This document shows, piece after piece, positions 1 through 15,660 of a DNA stretch of 64,000 nt (the stretch's first letter is position 1; each line of letters begins with the position of its first letter). The stretch comes from Homalodisca vitripennis (lineage: Eukaryota; Arthropoda; Insecta; Hemiptera; Cicadellidae), in assembly GCF_021130785.1 (NCBI RefSeq), contig NC_060207.1, positions 98,473,001-98,537,000 of the forward strand. Direction: 5' to 3'. The position numbers and the translations under genes are program-made. A model generated the notes under the pieces. It was not told the origin of the DNA, made no database searches, and saw only the letters and a program-made list of their open reading frames with translations.

Positions 1-3000
1 GCTTTGAAATCCAACCATTATTGGCTTAAGCCTCAGTTTATTGAAACAATAACCCTTTTCTTTGTTTTGATATTTTACAGGCGAACGTGGAAGGAGTAGT
101 GTATATAACTACAGGGTCTTGCTCCAAAAGACGAAGTGGCATTTTAAAGAATAAGGGATTTAGGAAGGAATAAGGAGTTTTAATAAATGTTTACTGAGAA
201 TAAATGGCCGTCTATAGTAACCACAAAGCCATTCATTGTCTCATATCCCATGAGGGGAAGGAATAGATTCCTGAGTTACTCTTCTTTGCTATTAATATCA
301 TGAATTTGGAGTACAGTTTGTTTGGAAAATATAGACCATTAGTTCATTAAATAGCTTGATAGAGTTACCAAACATACATGTTTCTTTGACCTTTATATTT
401 TTTCACTATCTAGATGGAAAGGTGCATGAAGATCGTACGCCCTTATCTTCTGTGTTGTTACGAATAAGATGAACTATTCAGCATATTTACTTTTGCTAAT
501 GCGTTACTTACCGGGAATACCTCTGAACCAGATTCTAGTTGTGATACACATGCATAAACCTTGACGTGTGCAAGATACATTCAAAACACGCAATAGAGAA
601 CAGCAGGATTGAATTAACAATTACTTTCTACACATCATATGATAATCGTATTAATGCAATTATAAAAAAGGAGAGTGCATTCAGAACGATTAATTAATTT
701 AACGCAACTAAATTACGACTAATCTGGTATTGCTTACAAAGTATCACCTTTCGACCCTTGCTAGACCTCTCATCATGGTCCATCAGCTGCTGATCGACGG
801 TTCGTAAATACTATATTCCGGATTTCCACCTCGATCGTAAGATTGGGCGGAAGTAATGAATACAATCTACCACTCTATTACTACTCTTTTATTTTAAACA
901 GAAAATTATTTTTTTTAACTGAAAATGTTTGAAATGACCATTCAGATTTGAACCTAACAGCACTAGTAAAATTATATCTTTGTTAGAGGATTTTTCGCTA
1001 ATTTTCAAATACGCTTCTTGTGGCTCTAGCATTCTCGTTCTTCTCCTGAGTACGTCGCTGTTCATAGCGGTATAAGAGTATGTTTTGACTATTCATCCGA
1101 AAGCTTAAAAGTGAACGATTCGTCGATGAAAACATTTTTAGCTAACACTATTTTACAGATAGTAGAGTAGACCTTTCCTCTGATTCACATTGGTTTTTAC
1201 AAACTCATAATCAACAATTTCTAACTTAGAATGGATTACATATATAGTTGTAGCAGGCAAAAGTTATTAATATTTTCCGTTAATTTGTATCTCTCTAATT
1301 ATTACAAGTTTTTAGTTTAATCCTAAGTTAAATTATTTCTTCAAAAGAAACAACTACCAATTAAAAAAATTGGATTGAAAATTTAATCATTTATACAAAA
1401 TCTAACATAGTTTAATTTTATCTTCATAATATTTTACGCAGCGAAATCTTTTTAATCAAAAGCATTAGGGAGTTTATAACAGTTTTTATAGTTGAGAAAA
1501 ATCTAGCACGCAAGAAAGCTGAGCAATGCAGGCCGGGAGCAGCGTGGACAGAGATTTATTCGGGGCTCATGGAAGTGCATGCGATAATTGCCACGTGTGC
1601 CCGCTCACAATCGGGTTAGCGAAGTTAAATTTGGAGTCAGTGGTGACCCCGATTTTGGCCCAGGCCCAAGCCTACATTCGCACTCACGCACTTTTGCCCC
1701 CCGCGGATGTTCCTCCACGCACTGACCGACTGGGCGCATCTTCTCTCCTCGTCTCTCCTTCTCTCTGTGTATCATACATTGGAGATTTCATTGTTTCAAA
1801 GTTCAAATGAAACCGGATTCCAGTTCAAACCGGATTTGAAACCAATTTAGATAAAAATAGCAATATAAATAAACATGATCTTTGTCATGTTCTACAGTAT
1901 CGAAACTAACTATTCTATTGATTACATTCCTGTAAATAACCGTAGTAACCAAATTTTAAACCAACTCATATTTTTCATTTATTTTAGTAACATCTTTCTT
2001 TACACATTTTTTAATAACAATTTACATAAACGTAATGATTAAATTGTTTGTACTATTATGGTATTAAATTTATTCATCATATTCGTGTCAGTTTCTATAT
2101 TTCAGTATTAACTTAGATTGTAGTAACAGTGGACATAAACATAATCCTTGTACTACTCCTATTACGATATTATTATATTTATTATACAAAAGTAGACTTA
2201 TTCTCCTAAAACGTATGGCTCCTTGCAGGAAATGTCTAGTATAATTTTAGTTTGCATATGATAAAAGTCAATATAGAACCTTCCAACATGGCAGTCCACT
2301 AAGGAATATTTTTCAAAACAGATTATGTATTTCCAATAATTTATTGTCCCATTGACAAACTGGATTTTTTACTACGAATACGACATTTAAATCAAAATTA
2401 TCTTTTTCCAACTTAGGAATTTTCTTACAGTAAACCTATATCCTAATATATCTGCAGATATATTGTATAGTATTAAAAGTTTGTTATTTTGTGAACAAAA
2501 AGACACAACCATCCGTTGTCTGTATGTGGTTTTATTGGTTTGATAGTGACAAACCAAATGACACTCGATTTCACTTTCTTCCTCAGTTCTCCGGAAATGG
2601 CCTTGAGCCAAATGACGTAGAACTAAAAAGTGGGCCACAGGAAACCTTAAGCATCCGATGAGCTGTAAATGTTGAGTCACGGATTTGATTAATTTACATA
2701 TTAAATAAACATATTAAAAGTACTTAAGTTACGTAATAACAAATTGTACATTATACAGACATTTAGTACACTCTTTATGTTCTTAATCTACTCAGTGTAT
2801 TTTCTTGGTGGGCTATTATTCAAGTCTGTGATTTTATACTTAGCCCTCCTGTTGTTTTCTAGGATTGCAGTTTACTGCACCACAGACAGACATACAATGG
2901 CAACAACATGTTCTGAGTGCATCATGTACTATACCACTGAGATGCTCATGTAAAATATTGAATCATTGCTTGAACCATTTTTATATTGTTTACACAAATA

Positions 3001-3050
3001 TTGCTTTTTATCGGGATTATTTCATTTAATGTATTAATGAGAGGTTTAAT
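1..3050. other. AT-rich non-coding DNA with a GC-richer patch at about 1520-1760
   Basis: No gene recognised. The patch near 1526 holds an ATG-initiated frame of 94 codons (MQAGSSVDRDLFG...) with no recognised domain; it could be a first exon or old repeat. The remainder is AT-rich with scattered short incidental frames. Confidence 0.5.
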
Positions 3051-3062
3051 GCTCGACTAAGA
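3051..3062. repeat. Target-site duplication, left copy
   Basis: GCTCGACTAAGA, identical to the right copy, marks the 5' junction of the truncated LINE. Confidence 0.85.
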
Positions 3063-3700
3063 GGGGTAGTCGGGGTAGAGAGGATGCCATGGCTGCTGCC
3101 AGGGTGGAGACTCTGCAGGTTTGGCCGCGGAGGTGGACGGAAGGATCGGACGATCGCTGGACCTTCCGTCTCATTCGAGAGCTTCAAACCTGGATAGATC
3201 GTGGCCACAGGGAGATAGATTTCTACCTGTGTTAGTTTCTGACGGGGCACAGTTACTTTAGGAAGTACATCTACAAGATGGGAAAAGTCAGGTCGCCTCG
3301 GTGTGCTTACTGCCGGAGAAGGATGATGATGTTCATCACACCTTCTTCGCTTGCGGGCGCTTCACCGAGGCCAGGCGACCGCTTGCCACCACAGTTGGCG
3401 ATGTTTCGGCAGACACCATTGTGGAACTGATGCTGCAGAGTGAGGACGCATGGAATGCAGTCACCACTCATGTACATGCGATCCTTCACCAGAAGCGTGA
3501 AGACGGATGCCTGGCTGACCCCTAGCTTCCGAAACAAGTAGTTTTGTCCTGGATGGGACATAAGACACACGGACAAGGCAAGATGTCATCCGAAAGGGTT
3601 CCGGCCTGGGTCCTCCGTGGCCCGTAGGGGGTTTAGTGGGTAGTCCGCAAGGGAGTCCCACACTCCGTGCGCAAATGCATTCCCCCTACGTTAAAAAAAA
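3063..3700 (+). mobile_element. 5'-truncated, inactivated LINE (R1/Jockey-type non-LTR retrotransposon) 3' end
   Basis: The segment encodes the C-terminal end of a LINE ORF2 protein. From about 3090 the plus strand reads VWPRRWTEGSDDRWTFRLI, later FLTGHSYFRKYIYKMG and a zinc-knuckle-like CAYC...HHTFFAC pattern (C-x2-C-x8-H-x4-C), then a helical tail ending at TAG about 3523. A TAG interrupts the frame near 3235, and a one-base loss between CAYC and PEKDDDVHH (about 3311-3315) shifts the frame. The 3' UTR ends in eight A (3693-3700). The element is bounded by identical 12-bp repeats GCTCGACTAAGA at 3051-3062 and 3701-3712, the target-site duplication. Family placement rests on the HGY/HCHC-like C-terminal pattern typical of R1-group elements. 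Confidence 0.85.
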
Positions 3701-3712
3701 GCTCGACTAAGA
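3701..3712. repeat. Target-site duplication, right copy
   Basis: GCTCGACTAAGA immediately after the oligo(A) tail, matching the left copy at 12 of 12 bases. Confidence 0.85.
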
Positions 3713-7074
<3,362 letters not shown>

Positions 7075-9886
7075 ATCTTATACCACAAACCGGTTTCTAC
7101 TCTTTTGACTAATAACATTTGCCAGTCAGCGTTTTGAACATCCATCATATCTGATGGTTCTAGTAATTTATGCAAACTAAATTTGTTAAAGTTTAGTTTT
7201 AGGTTCTTTTTCATCTGAATATAATTTTATTAGTAACGTTTTTTTTTTTAATTTAGCTCTCAAACTCACATGTTTAATGATCCGTCTGTTTAGTTTGTTA
7301 TTTTTGTATCGTTACAGTAGATTATAAATATGTATGTACAGTGCCACATCATACACTTTGTGCTACACATTCATGTTTAGACCAAATCATTTCACATATT
7401 TAAAAATGTAAATTACTATAATATTGAACCTTTTCTTAATATTGCTTATTTCTATTACTTTCATAATTTGAGCCTGACTTGGAGAAGAAGAGGATCTGGT
7501 AAAGCATTCTTCTGTCTAGTATCTAAATTAAAGTCACTCCGGTAAAGGACATTTTAGGAAAAAATAAATTAAAAGGAGAAACGAGTTAAAGAAGGTTGGT
7601 TTCTCTGTCTAAGAAATTGTGGACTTAATCTTGATCTTCCCCAACTACTTTACTTGTTACAAATAGTACTTATTTTTTTCAACTTCACGCAATCACATAC
7701 GTTTTAGTCACAAAATCTTTATCGTTTTCTTAACCTTTCTTGGTTTCCTTTTTCTAGTGATTCCACATTAATCCTCATGAATGTGACCTTTCGCAATAAA
7801 TTTATAAATACTCATTAATAGTAACAACTATATATATCTATTACGCTTATAACTGAGATTTTAGAGCAAAAACTTTTGCTATACTATGAAAGTGTTTAAA
7901 AAAACTTGTTTTAATGTGTACTATCGTGAAAGCTAAACTGTTTATTATCCCCAACCGGACTAATTTTATTGGTTAAAGTATAAGCAAATATTAAGTTAGT
8001 ATTCTGCTGATTCTATAACTGCTTGAATCGGCCAAACTTCTCTCTGAAATTGTTTTTACAAATAGGGTAAAATAACTTGTTCGTTAAAATAACAAGAATT
8101 TCATAGTTGTAAACGGTTTTATATAGAAATATTGCTGCCTGTAGCGAGTTGAGGGTAAACACCCTTGTTTCTATGTCTCTCTATTGTCATACTACAAGAA
8201 TCACTTTGCATTATTATACTCCAAATAAATGAACTCATTATTGCCAGCAGCCATGACCAAAGGCACAACTCGCCCAACATAGGTAACAGCTACACTGCGT
8301 TCCGGTGATTCCTCGTCTCTGTGATGCCGTTCCTCTCCTCCCCTCTCCATCCTGTGTTAGCATTCACAGGCCGAATATTTTACCGCAGTTATACAACACA
8401 CCTTTCACTTACGTCAGGCAGCTATTTTTGGCGGTAATCGGGCCCGGTACACTGCATTGTCGACTGGACTGATTTGCATGAGACAAACACCGCTCGCTTG
8501 GTGCTCGCCCGCCGCGCCACGCCGTCCGCTGCGTCATGTCACGTCGTGCCGTTAGTAGATCTGCCTTGTTATAAGTGACCGTGAGCACCTACATTATTTG
8601 GGAGTAATACTATTTTTAGTGCATTCAGCTAGGTCAAAGTCCCTCTTTATTACTCTGAAGACTATGCTGCACTGCATAGCCTGTAGTGCTGAGTGAAGTT
8701 ATTGAGTAACTCTAACAAAATGCCATTCTTCTGCTTTTATCTCACAATCTTTTTCTTATCTCATAATTTTCAACTGTTTTCGAAAAGGGCAAGTGCTAGT
8801 GGTGTTCTTTAAAATAATTTAAGTATAGACATTATTTTTTAATGTGCTTTATTTTATTCTGAGAGGAGAGAGGTATGTATCGAGGACCATTTGGCACAAT
8901 CCAAATTTAGAATAGAACTCATCGTACAGGTGTCAAGTTTACCGTGATTGTATGGACATGGACTACAGACAACAAATGTAACCGAGAATAGTTGGATCGT
9001 CGGATTGTATGTATATTGTTCGAAACTGGATAGTAACGCATTCTTCTCAATGGGATCTGCAAAAGAGAATTGAGTGACATTGCCAATCAATGTTTTGTAT
9101 GTCTTTTAAGAATAACTTACTCGCTGCAAAAATAACCAAACAACTTATTTTCAAAATGGTGTTGAGTTCTTATAGTGAACGTATTATTTGGCATGTGATC
9201 TACCTCGCTTCTAAGAACGGAGTCCTTGGTAAATTTGGACTTCCCATGTAGGCAGCCTAGAGGATTAAGTTTCGTTTCTGCAACAGATCCTCATGCAAAG
9301 ATATGATTACTACAATGTCGAACACATTAGTCAGCGCTGAGGCTGCATGGGTTGCACTCAGTATTCTCCGCGCTGGAGTAGCCTACTCATTATTATCCTC
9401 CCTTTTCAAAAATTTTCATCTTCAACAAAATCTTTGAACAAAAATTATATTAGTCGATCCAACATTTAAATTTCTTTTGCATCTTGTTTTAAAAGTGTAA
9501 CGATTTTAAGATGCATAAAGCGAACTAAGAATCCAACTTTTCGTTATCTGAATACCGAGCCTAGTTTGGTACACAAATTGTATTATAGTACACATAACGT
9601 AGCTGTGGTAGGAAAGGTAGTCATTTGTTGAATAAGTTGAATAAGCTAATAAATTAATAGTCGGGGGCATTATATTCTGACTGGTTAATCTAGTGCATGG
9701 ATAGAGGAGCAGCTTCTTGACTATGTAGAGTTCCAAATGATTCACGCAATTTAGCTCAGTTTTCTAACCATAGAGCCTGGTACCACAGGAGCCAAATATA
9801 GCCGTCCTTCCCAAGCGGTCCTTGATTTCCAACTCCCTCCCTTAAACAACCAACAATGCCACTGAATTATGACGCTCCTAGGTGAA
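7075..9886. other. Non-coding DNA around the CpG-rich block at 8.24-8.65 kb
   Basis: Apart from that block, nothing recognised. Slightly GC-richer unique DNA at 9.2-9.4 kb has no open frame of note. Confidence 0.55.
8240..8650. promoter_or_regulatory. CpG-rich block with clustered transcription-factor motifs
   Basis: GC- and CpG-rich compared with its flanks, without a long ORF. Motifs include TTACGTCA (8409-8416), E2F-like TTTTTGGCGG (8425-8434), octamer ATTTGCAT (8472-8479) and HNF4-like AGGTCAAAGTCC (8631-8642). A promoter or enhancer is plausible; no transcript is identified. Confidence 0.3.
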
Positions 9887-9910
9887 AGATGCACCAAGAT
9901 CTGAAAGCTG

Positions 9911-10333
9911 CTATCTGAAAGAAGCGCTGAGATCTGACGCTGCTATTTGGAAGAAGCGCTGAGATCTGACGCTGCTATTTGGAAGAAGCGCTGAGATCTG
10001 ACGCTGAAATCTGACGCTGCTATCTGGAAGAGGCGCTGAGATCTGACGTTGCTACCTGGAAGAGGCGGTGAGATCTAACGTTGCTAGCTGGAAGAAGCGC
10101 TGAGATCTGACGCTGAAATCTGACGCTGCTATCTGGAAGAGGCGCCGAGATCTGACGCTGCTACCTGGAAGGGGCGCTGAGATCTGACGTTGCTACCTGG
10201 AAGAGGCGGTGAGATCTGACGTTGCTAGCTGGAAGAAGCGCTGAGATCTGACGCTGAAATCTGACGCTGCTATCTGGAAGAGGCGCTGAGATCTGACGCT
10301 GCTACCTGGAAGGGGCGCTGAGATCTGACGTTG
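9911..10333 (+). repeat. Minisatellite of 32/45-bp units with 141-bp higher-order structure
   Basis: Twelve consecutive units each end in a variant of AGATCTGACGCTG. Most are 32 bp (CTA[TC]CTGGAAGAGGCGCTG + core); three are 45 bp because the 13-bp AAATCTGACGCTG is added. The 45-bp units start at 9975, 10084 and 10225. From 10084 the order 45-32-32-32 repeats with a period of 141 bp (10084-10224, then a partial copy to 10333). 9887-9910 is a degraded partial unit. No protein is predicted. Confidence 0.95.
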
Positions 10334-12600
10334 CTAACAAGCAGACATAATATATTAATCTTAGTCTAAATATGCTCTACCGTTAAGTGATAAAATATAA
10401 AAACCCGTCTAAACTCCAAAAACAAAATGAAAAATTAAATGAATGAAAAAGTAAATGTTAGAAGGTAAATATAAAATTTCATGAGTACATTTCATTGTAC
10501 ATCTGAAAAAAATATTCCTATTCCCTCTAAATGTTACATACATTTTAAATCTTCTTCATTTTAAAGTTTCTTTGAAATATAACCACAGTAACGTTAAACC
10601 AAAAATTTTGCACTGAACAAACTACCACTTGTAGTAGAGAGTTATTGCACCTAAAAAAACTATTCATAGATATTTCATTCAAAACAAAATTTTATGCTTT
10701 TATATTTTTATCAGGACTGCACAATATTAATATTATTAATATTGAAATGAGTTGAAAAAGATAGTGTTATTACTTTAAATTCGGTAAATGTAAATAACAT
10801 TTTTCTAACCTCCATACTTTTATGTATTTCACCTCATTTTTTATGGAACGTTTATGTCTAAGCAATTACAGTTCCAAGAATCAGTTTTCCTTGACTAAAG
10901 ATAGACTCTCATGGAATTTTAAGGAGAGTCATTCAAACATCTCAGCAATTATTATGTGGACAGAAAGAGAAACAGGCACAAATCATAATATTTAAAAAAA
11001 ATCAAAGTGACACCACTTTTTCCAATCAATCTCATAGATAGATTTCACTATTGCCTGTCAAGAAGAGCATTTTACTTACCATCACTTTGTTTTTAAGTCA
11101 TTGTTTCTTTCAGAATAGTAGGGTTTACGTATCATATTTCTTCGGATAGAATTCATTTGATGGCGAATAAGATTCTGGTTGTAATTACAATAGAACAAAA
11201 ACACATTTTTCTCAATTTAGTTTACCATCTCATGATACCGAAACTGATAAAACAGATTCGCAAACAGTTTGTGCCGAAGACTGTTGAATGCTGAGTAATT
11301 TACTCTGCATTCGTAACTGCAGGTAACTGCATACTCCCGTGTCCTGATGAGTCCTTGTATGATTTCCTGCAGCATGCAGTGGTCACCTCCGTGTCCGAGG
11401 TAGTAAGGTATGCGTGTTGTTACTATGTTATTTTCTTGAGTTTTTCACAAGGTAAATCCTATTAGAAGTGTCCTTTCGAGCAGTGAACGTAGCAGAAGTT
11501 TGTCTTAGGCTACCCCTTAGCCTAAAGTTTGCAGTCATACCAAAATAGTATCACACACATCACATACATAATTACAACAGATTTGCTCTAGAAAATAATA
11601 AACAATACTCAAATCCCTAGAACAATAATTAATCTCCAGTGACTTCTCAAATTCTACTACAAAATTCCACATCATCGATGCACTATCCTTTTCTGCTTTT
11701 TACAAGCTAGTGCCTGTCAAAAAGCTTTCCAAGTAATATTTCTTTTGGAGTTTGACATCAAAACTGAAATAGTTTGTTGCAATATGTTTTATTGTATATT
11801 TCCACCCATCATCAACAACAAATTACCTGTTCTACTATGGCATAGATTTACTCGTTAGAACTTTGCAACAAAGTTTTATGTATAAGGTTATGAAACTATC
11901 TTACCATTTTAAATTTATTCATTCCAGGGGCTGAACCAATTTTTCCAACATTTACTAAACATTATGGGATAAAACATTGTTTAATACTAGCAAGAAAAAA
12001 ATACGGGACCAAAGATTAAGACTCTAATGACAGTAATAAAATACGATAAACGTAACAATGACAAAATTTGATAGTAACAGTGATAAATATAACATTCTTA
12101 AAGTATATATAAAAAAGAAAATATACACAGAAATATATGGAAAAATAAAAAAAAATTATAAATAGTTAAACGTAATACAACATAAACCTAATTAAATATC
12201 AGTTACAAATTCATATAAAAAGTGACAATAATAAATACATGAGTAATTGAAATGGTTACAGGAGCAAGATTACAAGATCTCGTGGACAACTGCCAAGAAC
12301 GTTGAAAGAACTTTTTCTTTAATGATCAAAGAAAAGGTCGACTTAGTGAAGACGCTATTACTCAAACAAGAGCCGATCAACAGGACTCTTGACGTTATAC
12401 GATATTGATTTCTTCAGTTTTTCATTTTCTGCATTGACGAATCAAAAACTATTGTATATTGTGATAGTGATTTCTACATTAAAAGCCAATTTGTCGTAAT
12501 GTTACGTACTAGTTGGTTTTTAGTTTTTTCGAAAATGACTTAATACTGGAAATATCATTAGATTTTCTTAAAAGGCTCCGGTTGAGATGGGTGGGATTTC
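10334..12600. other. AT-rich non-coding DNA
   Basis: No gene recognised. If the exon call at 12.6 kb is right, this may be intronic. Confidence 0.55.
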
Positions 12601-12602
12601 AG

Positions 12603-12858
12603 TTATTCGCTTCGCATTGTGATATTAATTTCCTTGCTTGTAATTGTTCTTGGTTTTATTCTTTCTGTAGTAGCCTTATTCTTGAAAATTACCGTAACAG
12701 AAATTAAACTACATAACTCTAATGCAAGAATGGAGGAGCCCGTGGTGCACAGAGAACGAAGGCCAAATAGAATGACTGGAGGAGGATCAGAATCAGATCC
12801 AGCTCTAGAAGATGAGGATATGCAGTCACGGTTCACGTCTAGAGTAATGAGGACATAA
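12603..12858 (+). CDS. Possible terminal coding exon of a small single-pass membrane protein (partial)
   Basis: After an AG at 12601-12602 (GGGATTTCAG) the frame is open to TAA at 12856-12858. It encodes a hydrophobic stretch of about 25 residues (VILISLLVIVLGFILSVV and continuing) followed by a charged tail of about 50 residues including MEEPVVHRERRPNR, an acidic SESDPALEDED and ending RVMRT. The frame closes upstream at TGA 12583-12585 and has no ATG before the tail, so an upstream exon would be needed. The polypyrimidine tract is weak. The family is not recognised. A chance ORF remains possible because AT-rich DNA often encodes hydrophobic runs; the polar tail is the better evidence. Confidence 0.3.
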
Positions 12859-13835
12859 ATTTACGGTATCAGTTCTATCAACTGTAACTGCAGCTCTCAG
12901 GCTTCTCGTCGTACACGATCACGTGAAGCGGTTTCAGGTGGTTTGGGAATGCACAGATCGCTCGTCTACATTATAGTTACATGTTTTGTTTATAATTTAA
13001 TTGTCACTCGTCATGGATATCATATTTTAATTAAATTACACTTGCAAAGTTATTCACAATGGAAATCGTTGTTGAAGAAACCATTTAAAGACTTTAGTTC
13101 GAATTTCATTTGTATTCTTTATGATCTTTTCTCTGTGGATCTTTCTAAAAATATCCTTAAAGCACTACTGATTATAATATATTTGATTTGTTGTGATAAC
13201 TTTATTTGTTGTCCATGGTTTGAATAATGATGCCCAAACACATCAGGGTTTGTATCTTATATGCAAATATTTTAATTAAGAATCTTCTTGCCCAACATTT
13301 CTCAAAATGTTTTTGTAAATTTGTCATCAAAAGTGACGTCATCTCATGAATAATCACTCCTGTCTCATTGATAATACACATAATGTGTAATATTGACATA
13401 ATTTATTTTAACTTCTTTACAATTCTTTATCGAAGTACAAAAATGAGTTCTGGTCTAATGAGACGTAAAATTAATCCAGGAACTGTAAATTTAGCCCAAA
13501 GTTTTTATTACTCGACTTATTACATGTTTAGTGCTTGACTCAGATAAATAATATAGCATTATATTCTACATTGCATCATTTTCACAGCGATATCAGGAAA
13601 TAGAGAGGAAATAGGAAATTGGCCTGTAGTTTGATAAACCATTGTGTTTGGCGGAGTCGGCTTGAAACTACTTTACACCATTTTTATTGCCAAAAACATT
13701 ACTTAAAAAATGTAATACAAATGACTGACAGTACGAGTAACTCGAAAATTCGGCATGATTAGACGAGTAATCGGAACGGTGGATGCTCATCATGATGACA
13801 CGCCATTCTGTTCGTTGACAAAGCGTTCAGAAGTC

Positions 13836-13870
13836 ACGTGTGCAGTGATGGAGACACGTGTGACGTACCC
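13836..13870. promoter_or_regulatory. Paired CACGTG E-boxes
   Basis: Two perfect E-boxes, in GTCACGTGTG and ACACGTGTGACG, lie about 20 bp apart in a slightly GC-richer patch. bHLH factors bind CACGTG. Isolated from any recognised gene. Confidence 0.2.
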
Positions 13871-14899
13871 CACGAAACAAAAATTGCATTGCGTCAAATA
13901 AGAGTTTAATCATGCTTCTTCCCCAACAGTCATTGGTACTTTACATTTTTTCGTAGTATATTCTATTCACTTGAAGAAAATCATCCAGTAGGGCCTAACC
14001 TGTTTAAGTTCTGTTTAGTTCTAGTTTCGTTGCCAAAGAATGTTTAGATTTTCAATACCATATGTCTATGCTATGTTAGTTTCACCTGAATCTTCAATAT
14101 GCTTGATTTCCCACTCTCCATTCACTGATTTCCTATGTGATTATAACTTCTTACTTGAAGGTTCTATAACTGATGGTATTTGTGTGATCTATAATTCAAC
14201 GAAACTGCTTCGATACATTCCAAAATGTATAGAAAGCTATCTTTTGCTATTTAAGTTTGCTCTTTATTGCTAACCTAAAATATTCGTTAACCTAAAATAT
14301 CACGTTTGGTCTTGAACACTAGTGATGAATTCAGCAGATAATACTAATATTTATGAAAGCTTGTATAGTATTAATGTTTAATCTTCTGTATCAATTCAGG
14401 AGACTTCATTATATCAGGCATTATGATTATAATTCTAAAATCAGTACAATGTTACCACAATGTCGCAAAGTTCTCATGTAAAAATTTGCCCATTGTTGAA
14501 GTTGAAGAGCTATTGTGGCAAATCAAAATAACTTATTATATGAAAACAAATGCAGTTTTTTTTCACACGTAAATGAGCTATTTATGAATACATTATTTTC
14601 TTAACATCTTAATTTTCTGTATTTGTCTGAAAAAATCTAAAGGGGCTTTGATCATTGACGAATATTATTTTAGTGAACTAAATGGTGTGTATATAGATGT
14701 AATAGATGGAAATTTCGTAAAAATGCTATTGAAAATAATATTTAACTGCAGTAGTTCGTCAGCTTAAGTAAGTCGATGACCAATTATAAAATGAATAGAA
14801 GTGTTGCATAAAAATGAGTCAAACTGGTTCATTCCTTAGTTTAAAGATTATCATTGACGTTGGGTGATTTGAAAGGATAATAGGATTAAGGATAGTTGA

Positions 14900-14990
14900 C
14901 ATTCTTGCGTCTTAGAATAAGACAAAGACGACGTTTCGAGAATTAATATCTGCCCCGTCTTCAGGGTGATAAATCACCCTAAAATAGAGC
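14900..14990 (-). repeat. Dispersed retroelement-type end (CTGAAGA...CGAAACGTC motif)
   Basis: The minus strand carries CCCTGAAGACGGGGCAG followed by TCTCGAAACGTCGTC, the paired motif often found near 3' ends of Penelope-like and related elements. Related sequence lies near 40.25 kb. Class assignment is tentative. Confidence 0.3.
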
Positions 14991-15439
14991 ATGTAGAAAA
15001 ATAACAATACTAATAACTTTAATCACAATGAACATAAAATCAAGAAAAACATACCGATGAGTAAGAAGTGGGCAAATAGCAGTTCACGCAATGGTTGTGC
15101 ACTCACTTTTGTAAAGTTCAAGGACATTGTTCACTTCCTAGCACTTACTTTGCGATCTGCTTGAACTCCGTTCGGTGTATTTTTTTATACAGAGTGCTTT
15201 GCGTATGAGAATTTCCATAACGATAACTCTTAGCTCATAAAAGTTAATGAGAAATGAATTCCCAAATTCTCTAATTAATTCTCAATTGTGTTCATTATTT
15301 CTAACAATTATATGCAGTACACATTCACGGTGCCATTGTGGCTGCTTCAAAGAGCTCAAACTTTTCCACCGATAGCGATGTGACAGCACTTTACACGTGG
15401 AAGACAAGTCCATTCGCCTGCCTCATTATTCAAATCTCT

Positions 15440-15660
15440 GTATCAAGTTTTACCCGAAAGTGCCGGGTCTGCCGCGGCCGTCGTCCAAGGTCGCCGCTGC
15501 GGACCGCCGGTGCGGGTGCGGGCGTGGGTGCGAGAGAGAGCGCAGATCTCCGGGCACACGTGGTTGCTCCACATTCAGGCGCGCTCGCGCCCATGCGCAC
15601 GCGCAGACCAGGTCTACGCACCTACAACCTGCCTCCTCGGACTTGGGTTCATCCGTGAAT
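15440..15660. promoter_or_regulatory. CpG-rich block
   Basis: A strongly GC-rich patch (for example GCGCTCGCGCCCATGCGCAC, resembling NRF1-type GCGCATGCGC sites) in AT-rich surroundings. Several frames are open simply because of composition. It might be a promoter or untranslated first exon. Confidence 0.25.

Noticed and set aside
9911..10333. Regular repeats considered as a CRISPR array
   Set aside because: Units are contiguous with no unique spacers, and the context is eukaryotic; it is a minisatellite.
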